From an uncultured Eubacteriales bacterium (GTDB lineage: Bacteria; Bacillota; Clostridia; Lachnospirales; CAG-274), in NCBI GenBank assembly GCA_902496345.1, contig CABVAP010000094.1, positions 1 to 8,883 on the forward strand: a stretch of 8,883 nt of DNA. Direction: 5' to 3'. Both the position numbers and the translations under genes were made by a program. The notes beneath the pieces were generated by a model. The model was not told the origin of the DNA. It did no database searches and saw only the letters and a program-made list of their open reading frames with translations. Position 1 is the stretch's first letter. Each line of letters starts with the position of its first letter. Below, in pieces: positions 1 to 6,900 of this stretch.

Positions 1-132
1 CAAGAGTGTTTTTGCTTTTTTATTTTTCTAATTTTAAAAAATGGGTAAACTCAAATTATATAAAAAGTGGCAATTGATTTTAGAGCAAATGAAGCCGATA
101 ACTATCATAAAAATCAGACGTTCACAAAATAT

Positions 133-510
133 TTACAAACCATCTTTATTTTCTTTTATCAAAGTTTCGACAATATCTGCAATTTCTTTTATAATCTCCT
201 CACAATTTCCAGTTTTAAATTCTCGTCTTAATGCCATACAGTCAAATGAATGCTTTTCGTGAAATTTCATAAATAAATTTAATCTCATTTGTTTGGCTGT
301 TTCGCTATCAAAAAGTAACCCAAAGACCATAACCCCTGCAATGAGAACACTGCAAACGTTCCCTATTCCAAAGCCATTATTAACAGCAGAACACGCCTTT
401 AAAACCTGCTCTGATAATTTTATACCATAAGTATCTTCAGAGGCCTTTAATATACATTGTGAACAGTTATATCCTTTCCTTTTATAATAAATAGCTTTTT
501 CTTTTAACAT
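133..510 (-). CDS. C_GCAxxG_C_C family putative redox-active protein
   Basis: This 125-residue soluble protein has the cysteine layout of the C_GCAxxG_C_C family (putative redox-active proteins, Pfam C_GCAxxG_C_C). Its cysteines are C16 and C19 in an N-terminal NCSQC motif, C40, C53 in a glycine-rich GFGIGxxC segment (residues 46-53) followed by a hydrophobic helix, and C91 and C103 in a C-terminal DCxxLRxxF...GNC segment. The first half of the central motif is divergent: it reads VCSVLIAG where GCAxxG-like sequence is expected. The family is common in anaerobes, but its biochemical role is not established; disulfide or metal chemistry is inferred only from the cysteines. The start at 510 is supported by an AGGTGG ribosome site (positions 523-518) 7 nt upstream. 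The gene is divergent from the zinc protein-clpS-clpA operon. I see no convincing terminator after its stop within 1-132. Confidence 0.85.
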   Translation of the reverse strand: MLKEKAIYYKRKGYNCSQCILKASEDTYGIKLSEQVLKACSAVNNGFGIGNVCSVLIAGVMVFGLLFDSETAKQMRLNLFMKFHEKHSFDCMALRREFKTGNCEEIIKEIADIVETLIKENKDGL

Positions 511-564
511 TTCATAACCACCTAACTAAATTATAAATTTTATTATTAAACCACCTCTAGTTAT

Positions 565-595
565 ATTATATGTACAACATAGGTAACGTTGACAA
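565..595 (-). promoter_or_regulatory. Candidate promoter for the C_GCAxxG gene
   Basis: Read on the minus strand, a TTGTCA -35 (595-590) is followed by a perfect TATAAT -10 (570-565). The spacer is 19 bp, longer than the optimum of 17, so unaided transcription may be weak. The -35 overlaps the -35 of the divergent plus-strand promoter. A short inverted repeat, TATGT-ACA-ACATA (569-581), lies mostly in the spacer. A 19-bp spacer with an internal dyad recalls MerR-type promoters, but this dyad is not centred in the spacer, so the comparison is only suggestive. Confidence 0.45.
583..593. promoter_or_regulatory. Candidate operator palindrome over both -35 boxes
   Basis: GTAACGTTGAC is an imperfect 11-bp palindrome (GT-x-AACGTT-x-AC) with one mismatched pair around its centre. 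It overlaps the -35 elements of both divergent promoters, so a protein bound here could affect both genes. Palindromes this short arise by chance in such sequence, so the call rests mainly on position. Confidence 0.25.
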
Positions 596-617
596 ATCAA
601 AATCAAAAATATATAAT
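589..617 (+). promoter_or_regulatory. Consensus promoter of the zinc protein-clpS-clpA operon
   Basis: TTGACA (589-594), a 17-bp spacer (595-611) and TATAAT (612-617) form a perfect consensus housekeeping promoter. Transcription should start near 624, giving a leader of about 25 nt before the ATG at 649. The TTG of the -35 box is in frame with the downstream gene and could be mistaken for a start codon. No CIRCE inverted repeat and no tandem CtsR heptads are visible around it, so classical heat-shock repression of this clp operon is not supported by the sequence. Confidence 0.85.
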
Positions 618-634
618 TACTTTAATAAACTTAC

Positions 635-640
635 GAGGAG
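635..640 (+). promoter_or_regulatory. Ribosome binding site deciding the zinc protein start
   Basis: GAGGAG sits 8 nt before ATG 649. It lies inside any reading frame opened at TTG 589, which has no ribosome site of its own and would precede the predicted transcription start. It therefore fixes the start at 649. Confidence 0.85.
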
Positions 641-648
641 TAATTTTT

Positions 649-1077
649 ATGGATACAACAAATAGACACAGTTCCTATGACCAAAATCAAAAAAATTGCA
701 AGGTGTGTGGTAGAGTTTTCTCTCACCCATATAGTTTGCTTTGCCCAGAATGTATGAAAAGAGATGAAGAAGATTTTCAAAAAGTGCGTGCATTCCTCAA
801 AGAGTTTCCTGGTTCAAAAATTACAACTGTTGAAGAATATACTGGAGTGTCAAGAAAAAAAATTATGCGTTATTTAAAAGAGGAACGTATAGAGCTTGCC
901 CCAGATTCTGCCGACTTACTTAAATGTGCAAGATGTGGAGCTCCTATAACAAAGGGAATGTATTGTGCAAAATGTTATTCTAACTTTAAAAAAGAAGTAA
1001 ATCAGATTTTTGCAAAACCAGAAACTGAAACAGAAACAGCAAAAATGCACATACAGATAAATCGAGATAAAAAATAA
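649..1077 (+). CDS. Double zinc-ribbon/HTH protein, YvyF-like
   Basis: This 142-residue protein has two probable zinc sites flanking a helix-turn-helix-like core. Ribbon 1 is C17xxC20...C32xxC35, followed by a charged helix (about 36-53). Residues 57-80 (ITTVEEYTGVSRKKIMRYLK...) resemble a small HTH in which an alternative-residue helix ends in a basic stretch. Ribbon 2 is C93xxC96...C106xxC109. The tail is polar and rich in Glu, Thr and Lys. The architecture resembles the YvyF/TIGR03826 'flagellar region' proteins of Firmicutes, but no flagellar gene is in view; clpS follows after 19 nt. A regulator or an adaptor in protein quality control is possible. McsA, another zinc protein of Firmicute clp operons, is a functional analogy only, since I see no clear similarity. 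I chose ATG 649 over an in-frame TTG at 589 because GAGGAG lies 8 nt upstream and the TTG is part of the promoter. Confidence 0.8.
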   Translation: MDTTNRHSSYDQNQKNCKVCGRVFSHPYSLLCPECMKRDEEDFQKVRAFLKEFPGSKITTVEEYTGVSRKKIMRYLKEERIELAPDSADLLKCARCGAPITKGMYCAKCYSNFKKEVNQIFAKPETETETAKMHIQINRDKK

Positions 1078-1096
1078 CTTAAAATGAGGGCTTTTT

Positions 1097-1393
1097 ATGG
1101 CACAATCTAAACTTTCAACGGAGTTGAAAACCGAATTAAAAAAACCGAAAATGTACGTTGTGATAATGCACAATGACGATTATACAACAATGCAGTTTGT
1201 CGTACAAATTTTGATGCAAATTTTCAATAAATCTGCTGAAGACGCTTCAACATTGATGATGAAAATTCATACAACAGGAAGTGCAATAGTTGGTAAATAT
1301 ACGTATGACATTGCAGTAACAAAAAAATTACTTACCGAACAAATGGCTGAAAAAGAAGGCTTTCCACTAAAAATGACAATAGATGAGGAATAA
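1097..1393 (+). CDS. clpS: ATP-dependent Clp protease adaptor ClpS
   Basis: This 98-residue ClpS is a cytosolic adaptor that recognises N-degrons and delivers them to ClpA for degradation by ClpAP. Compared with E. coli ClpS (offset 8), the ligand-pocket residues are kept: N26, D27, T30, gate residue M32, V35, M54, I57 and H58 correspond to N34, D35, T38, M40, V43, M62, V65 and H66. The NDDYTTM motif and the IHTTGSAIVG segment are diagnostic. Preference for bulky hydrophobic N-terminal residues (Leu, Phe, Tyr, Trp) is inferred from these residues. A flexible charged N-terminal extension (about 1-17) is present, as expected for engaging the ClpA pore. GAGGG (1086-1090) lies 6 nt before the ATG. 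The stop codon is 2 nt from the clpA start, so translation is probably coupled. ClpS is generally absent from well-studied low-GC Gram-positives such as Bacillus. Confidence 0.95.
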   Translation: MAQSKLSTELKTELKKPKMYVVIMHNDDYTTMQFVVQILMQIFNKSAEDASTLMMKIHTTGSAIVGKYTYDIAVTKKLLTEQMAEKEGFPLKMTIDEE

Positions 1394-1395
1394 AA

Positions 1396-3633
1396 ATGAA
1401 ATTAGATAATATAACAAATCAAATCTATATAATCGCCTTTAACGAGGCAAAATTAAGAAATCACGAATTTGTTACACCTGAACATTTTTTATATGCCGTC
1501 TTATTATTCGATTCAGGGAAAGAAATAATGGAAAATAGTGGTGCCGACGTAAATGCTATGCTTGAAGACTTATCAAGTTTTTTTGATGAGTATTGCGAAG
1601 AAGTCAAAAATCGTGACCCTATTGAATCATTTTCGTTTATGTCGCTTTTTAAATACGCTAGTTTTCGAGCAGAGGAAAAAAATAAAGATTTTGTTTCATT
1701 GAATGATGTCCTTGCATCATTTTTTGATTTAACAGAATCATATAGTGTGTTTATTTTAAATAAAAATGGCATAAGCAAATCTTCCCTATTAAAGTATCTT
1801 TCTCACGGAATTTCTGTAAAAGCAATTAACGATACCCCTTTATCTACTGAAACAAACGCAAATGTAAGGACAGAAAAAGAAGATTCTTATTTACAAAAAT
1901 ATTCCACAGAGTTGACAGAAAAAGCATTAGCTGGAAATCTTGACCCATTAATAGGTAGAGAAGATATTCTTGAAAGAACTCTACAGGTTTTATCAAGGAG
2001 AATAAAAAATAATCCTGTACACGTTGGCGACCCTGGTGTTGGTAAAACATCAATAATAGAGGGGCTTGCTCAAAAAATTGCAAATGGCGATGTTCCAAAA
2101 TTATTAAAAAATTCAAAAATCTATTATATTGATATAGCTGCTTTGGTCGCTGGAACTAGGTATCGTGGTGATTTTGAAGAAAGATTTTTGAAACTCATAG
2201 AAATTATTTCAAAAGACACCAATCCAATCATATATATAGATGAAATCCATACGATAGTCGGAACAGGTAGCGTGTCCGGTTCAATGGACGCAGCCGGAAT
2301 TTTAAAACCTTATTTATTAAACGGAAATTTAAAAATAATAGGTTCAACCACTTATGAGGAATACAAAAAATATTTTGAAAAAGATAGAGCTTTATCGAGA
2401 AGGTTTCAAAAAATAGAAGTTCCAGAGCCAACTGTTTCAGAATGTATCGAAATATTAAATGGCTTAAAACCAAAATATGAAAAATATCATAATGTAAAAT
2501 ATACTAATACAGCGATAGAATCAGCTTGCATATTATCATCGAAATATATAAAAGATAAATTTTTGCCAGATAAAGCAATTGATATAATCGATGAAGCTGG
2601 TGCTTTTGCAAGGTTATCATCAAAAAATAATTCTGTTATCACTATAAAAGATACAGCTATACGAAAGATAGTTTCAAAGATTTCAAAAGTACCGGTTGAA
2701 AACTTAAGTTCAAATGAATTGACAAAACTAAAAAAACTTGACACTCTTTTAAAGAAAGAAATTTTTGGACAGGATACGGCAATCGATACCGTTGTCAATG
2801 CCGTTAAATTTGCAAAATCAGGTTTGCGAAATGAGGAAAAACCTATTGCGTCTTTATTATTTGTCGGTCCTACAGGAGTCGGTAAAACTGAAATATCCAA
2901 AAAACTTACCGAAATTTTAAATATAGATTTAGTTAGATTTGATATGAGTGAATATCAAGAAAAACACTCTGTATCAAGCCTTATAGGTGCCCCTCCCGGT
3001 TACGTTGGTTATGAAGAAGGTGGACTTTTAGCAGAAGCTATAAAGAAAATTCCACATTGCGTACTTCTTCTTGATGAAATAGAAAAAGCACATAAAGATA
3101 TTTTAAATGTACTTTTACAAGTTATGGATTATGGTACTTTAACCGACAATGCTGGTAACAAAATAAATTTTAGAAATGTCATTTTAATTATGACATCAAA
3201 TGCCGGTGCTTCTCAGATAAATCGTAACTTTATCGGTTTTAATGACAAAAAATATTCTTCCGATGCGATAAATAGTGAAATAAAAAATCTATTTTCGCCA
3301 GAATTTATAAATCGACTTGATGACATAGTAATATTTAACAGCCTTGATAAAGATATGGCAATGTTGATTGCTAAAAAAGCAATACGCAATCTTAATGCTC
3401 AATTAAAGAGTAAAAACGTCAAAATTAATATGACAAAAAGAGCATACAATTATCTTATCGAAACAGGTTTTTCTCAAGAATATGGTGCAAGAGAGATAAA
3501 TCGTATTGTTGATAAAAGACTTAAAAAAATACTTGTTGATGAGTTGATTTTTGGTAAACTAACCAATGGTGGAAATGTTACAATTGACATAATAGATAAA
3601 AATTTCACAATAACTAAAATTTTGAATGTTTAA
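1396..3633 (+). CDS. clpA: ATP-dependent Clp protease ATP-binding subunit ClpA
   Basis: This 745-residue, two-ring AAA+ unfoldase is close to E. coli ClpA in length (758). It threads proteins into ClpP. Residues 1-140 are the double Clp-N domain that binds ClpS. D1 has Walker A GDPGVGKT (211-218), pore loop YRG (256-258), Walker B IDE (281-283) and the arginine-finger segment DRALSRRF (330-337). D2 has Walker A GPTGVGKT (491-498), pore loop YVG (536-538) and Walker B LLLDE (557-561). An IGF tripeptide (613-615) matches the ClpP-docking IGL loop of E. coli ClpA. The long coiled-coil middle domain of ClpB and the shorter one of ClpC are missing between D1 and D2, which with clpS next door favours ClpA over ClpC. 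All catalytic motifs are intact. A GAGGAA ribosome site (1385-1390) lies inside the end of clpS. Codons are AT-rich with frequent ATA, unlike the PFOR gene. clpP is not in this window. Confidence 0.95.
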   Translation: MKLDNITNQIYIIAFNEAKLRNHEFVTPEHFLYAVLLFDSGKEIMENSGADVNAMLEDLSSFFDEYCEEVKNRDPIESFSFMSLFKYASFRAEEKNKDFVSLNDVLASFFDLTESYSVFILNKNGISKSSLLKYLSHGISVKAINDTPLSTETNANVRTEKEDSYLQKYSTELTEKALAGNLDPLIGREDILERTLQVLSRRIKNNPVHVGDPGVGKTSIIEGLAQKIANGDVPKLLKNSKIYYIDIAALVAGTRYRGDFEERFLKLIEIISKDTNPIIYIDEIHTIVGTGSVSGSMDAAGILKPYLLNGNLKIIGSTTYEEYKKYFEKDRALSRRFQKIEVPEPTVSECIEILNGLKPKYEKYHNVKYTNTAIESACILSSKYIKDKFLPDKAIDIIDEAGAFARLSSKNNSVITIKDTAIRKIVSKISKVPVENLSSNELTKLKKLDTLLKKEIFGQDTAIDTVVNAVKFAKSGLRNEEKPIASLLFVGPTGVGKTEISKKLTEILNIDLVRFDMSEYQEKHSVSSLIGAPPGYVGYEEGGLLAEAIKKIPHCVLLLDEIEKAHKDILNVLLQVMDYGTLTDNAGNKINFRNVILIMTSNAGASQINRNFIGFNDKKYSSDAINSEIKNLFSPEFINRLDDIVIFNSLDKDMAMLIAKKAIRNLNAQLKSKNVKINMTKRAYNYLIETGFSQEYGAREINRIVDKRLKKILVDELIFGKLTNGGNVTIDIIDKNFTITKILNV

Positions 3634-3658
3634 TATATACCTTTATGGTACAAGTTAC

Positions 3659-3672
3659 AAAAAAATTTTTTT
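3659..3672. other. A7T7 tract upstream of the PFOR promoter
   Basis: Seven A followed by seven T form a 14-bp self-complementary A-tract, continued by AT-rich DNA up to the -35 at 3693. This lies about 55-70 bp upstream of the predicted transcription start. It could bend DNA or act as an UP element that helps RNA polymerase on a highly expressed gene. It follows the clpA stop by 25 nt, but with no GC stem before it I do not read it as a terminator. Confidence 0.4.
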
Positions 3673-3692
3673 ATATATTTTTCAAATTTGTA

Positions 3693-3721
3693 TTTACTAT
3701 TTTGAAAAATATTGTTATAAT
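3693..3721 (+). promoter_or_regulatory. Promoter of the PFOR gene
   Basis: TTTACT (3693-3698, 4 of 6 matches to TTGACA), a 17-bp spacer and a perfect TATAAT (3716-3721) form a good housekeeping promoter. Transcription should begin near 3728, leaving a leader of about 190 nt. No full Rex palindrome (TTGTTAA...TTAACAA) is present; only TTGTTA at 3712-3717 resembles half of one. Confidence 0.65.
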
Positions 3722-3727
3722 ATAGAT

Positions 3728-3916
3728 ATGACATAGATAATAAAATATTTACGCCTTTATTTTTGGCTAAAAATGCAAATTGGTGACAGCGTGGATATAT
3801 TCCTACTGTTCTTCCACGTATCGTTTTCCCTGGTTTCCATTTTTTAAATATTATTTTATCTTTAATACGGATTTTTCCGTAAAAAATATATAATTCTTTT
3901 AAGGGGGAATTTTTAA
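3728..3916 (+). promoter_or_regulatory. Structured 5' leader of the PFOR mRNA
   Basis: The leader of about 190 nt contains two clear hairpins. The first pairs CGTGGA (3790-3795) with TCCACG (3813-3818) across a 17-nt loop. The second pairs TACGGA (3866-3871) with TCCGTA (3876-3881) across TTTT. A second TCCA (3836-3839), just before a run of T (3840-3845), could compete weakly for the TGGA in the first stem, which would be an attenuator-like layout. A 24-codon hydrophobic frame (ATG 3773 to TAA 3847) crosses the first hairpin but has no clear ribosome site. I do not recognise a known riboswitch. The ribosome site AGGGGG (3902-3907) is free of the drawn stems. Regulatory function is inferred. 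Confidence 0.4.
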
Positions 3917-6900
3917 ATGTCAAAGGTTATGAAAACTATGGATGGTAACCAAGCTGCTGCTGAAATCTCTTACGCTTTCACAGAAGTTGCTGGTATCTAC
4001 CCTATCACTCCATCATCTCCAATGGCTGAACATGTTGATGAATGGGCTGCAAGAGGAAAGAAAAATCTTTTTGGTCAGACTGTAAATGTTGTTGAAATGC
4101 AATCTGAAGCTGGTGCTGCTGGTACTGTTCACGGTTCTTTAGCTGCTGGTGCATTAACTACTACTTACACAGCTTCTCAAGGCTTGCTCCTTATGATTCC
4201 TAATATGTACAAAATCGCTGGTGAATTACTTCCTTGTGTTCTCCACGTTAGTGCTCGTTGTCTTGCAAGCCACGCTCTTAATATCTTCGGTGACCACTCT
4301 GACGTTATGGCTTGTCGTCAAACTGGTTTTGCTATGCTTGCTTCTTCTAGTGTTCAGGAAGTTATGGATTTAGGTGCTGTTGCTCATCTTTCAACTATTA
4401 AATCAAGAGTACCTTTCCTTCATTTCTTCGATGGTTTCCGTACTTCTCACGAAATCCAGAAAATCGAACTCTTAGACTATGAAGACCTTAGAAAAATCGT
4501 TGATTGGGACGCTGTTAAAGATTTCAAAAAACGTGCTCTTAACCCAGAACACCCTGTTACAAGAGGTACTTGTCAAGGTTATGACGTTTTCTTCCAGGCT
4601 CGTGAAGCTTGTAATCCTTTCTATGATGAAGTTCCTGGCGTTGTTGAAAACTATATGAACGAAATCAACAAACTTACTGGTAGAGATTATAAATTATTTA
4701 ACTACTATGGTGCTCCTGATGCTGATAGAGTTATCGTTGCTATGGGTTCTGTTTGTGACGCTATCACAGAAACTATCGACTACTTAACAGCTAAAGGCGA
4801 AAAAGTTGGTCTTGTAAACGTTCATTTATATAGACCTTTCGTACAGGATAAATTCTTAGAAGCTATCCCTGCTACAGCTAAGAAAATCGCTGTTCTTGAC
4901 AGAACAAAAGAACCTGGTTCATTAGGCGAACCTTTATTCCAAGATGTATGTACTGCATTCTATAACAAAGGTGACCAGCGTACAATCGTTGGTGGACGTT
5001 ACGGTCTTGGTTCTAAAGATACAACTCCAGCAAATATCATCGCTGTTTACGAAAACCTTAATACTCCAGAACCTAAAAACGGATTTACAATTGGTATCGT
5101 AGATGACGTAACTAACCTTTCTCTTCCAACAGGTGAAGAAATTGACGTTACTCCAGAGGGTACTGTAAGCTGTAAATTCTGGGGACTTGGTTCAGATGGT
5201 ACAGTTGGTGCTAACAAAAACTCAATTAAAATCATCGGTGACCACACTGATATGTATGCTCAAGCATACTTTGCTTATGACTCTAAAAAATCTGGTGGTG
5301 TAACTACTTCTCACTTACGTTTTGGTAAGAATCCAATTCGTTCACCATATCTTGTTAAAACTGCAAACTTTGTTGCTTGTCATCAGCAGGCTTACCTTGC
5401 TAAATATGACATCGTTTCAGACCTTAAAGATGGTGGTAACTTCTTGTTAAACTGTCAGTGGACTCAAGAAGAATTAGAACAACACCTTCCAGCTAAAGTA
5501 AAACGTTATATTGCTAAACACAATATTAACTTCTACACAATCAATGCTGTTGAAATTGCTAAAGAAATCGGTCTTGGTGGACGTTTCAACGCAGTATTAC
5601 AGGCTGCATTCTTCAAAATTGCAAACATCATTCCTATTGATGACGCAATCAAATATATGAAAGAAGCTATCGTTAAATCTTACGGCAAAAAAGGCGAAAA
5701 AGTTGTTAATATGAACTATGCTGCTGTTGACCAGGGTGTTCAACACGTTGTTAAAGTTGATGTTCCTGCTTCTTGGGCTGATGCTGCTGATGATGAAGCT
5801 GCTGCAACTGATGATAGACCAGATTTCATTAAAAATGTTGTTGACCCTATGAACGCTCAGAAAGGTGATGACCTTCCTGTTTCTGCATTCAAAGGCATTG
5901 AAGATGGTACATTCCAGCCAGGTACTTCTGCTTATGAAAAACGTGGTGTTGCAATTAATGTACCAAGTTGGAACGTTGATTCTTGTATCCAGTGTAACCA
6001 ATGTGCTTTTGTTTGTCCTCACGCTGCAATCAGACCAGTTCTTCTTACTGAAGAAGAAGCAAACAATGCACCAGAAAGTTTTGCAACAAAAGATGGTATG
6101 AAAGGTTACGAACAATATAAATTCAGAATCCAAGTTGACGTTATGGACTGTACTGGTTGTGGAAACTGTGCTCAGTCTTGTCCAGCTAACAACAAAACTG
6201 AAACTCTTGTTATGAAACCTCTTGAAAGCCAGATGGAACAAGCTGCTAACTGGGATTATGCTATGAGCCTTTCTCATAAAGAAAATCCAGTTGGAAAAAC
6301 TACTGTTAAAGGTAGCCAGTTCGAACAACCTCTTCTTGAATTCTCTGGTTCTTGTGCAGGTTGTGCTGAAACAGCTTATGCAAAACTTATCACTCAATTA
6401 TTTGGTGATAGAATGTATGTAGCAAATGCAACAGGTTGTTCTTCTATTTGGGGTGCATCTGCTCCTGCTACACCTTATACTACAAACTACAAAGGTCAGG
6501 GTCCTGCTTGGGCTAACTCATTATTTGAAGATAATGCTGAATTTGGTTTAGGTATGTATACTGCTGTTAAACAACAGAGAGAACTCTTAAAAGAAAATGT
6601 TGAAGCTCTTATGGCTGAAGCTAAATCTGAAGATGTTAAAGCTGCTTGTCAGGCTTGGGTTGACACAATGCTTGATGGTGAAGAATCAAAAGCTACATCT
6701 GAAAAACTTGTTGAAGTTCTTTCAGCTTGTGATTGTGACAATGAACACAAAAAATATATCCTTGACAACAAAGAACACCTTGTTAAAAAATCTCAATGGA
6801 TTTTCGGTGGTGACGGTTGGTCTTATGACATCGGCTTCGGTGGTGTAGACCACGTTCTTGCATCTGGTGAAGACGTAAATGTATTCGTATTCGATACAGA

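Noticed and set aside
41..262. A 73-codon plus-strand frame starting at ATG 41
   Set aside because: It lacks a ribosome site, overlaps the C_GCAxxG gene on the other strand, and its protein looks like no known family.
3638..3650. TACC-TTTAT-GGTA as a clpA terminator
   Set aside because: The stem is only four pairs with no T tract directly after it.
3712..3728. A Rex-type redox operator at the PFOR promoter
   Set aside because: Only TTGTTA, half of the palindrome, is present and the other arm is missing.
3773..3847. A 24-codon hydrophobic leader peptide in the PFOR leader
   Set aside because: No ribosome site precedes ATG 3773 and no run of regulatory codons is present; kept only as part of the leader description.
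3630..3923. A 97-codon minus-strand frame spanning the clpA-PFOR gap
   Set aside because: It runs antisense through the PFOR promoter and leader, has low-complexity Lys/Ile/Tyr composition and no family resemblance.
5597..6397. A 266-codon minus-strand frame inside the PFOR gene
   Set aside because: It is an artefact of the strong codon bias of PFOR, which removes stops from the antisense frame; the Ser/Phe/Asn-rich protein matches nothing.
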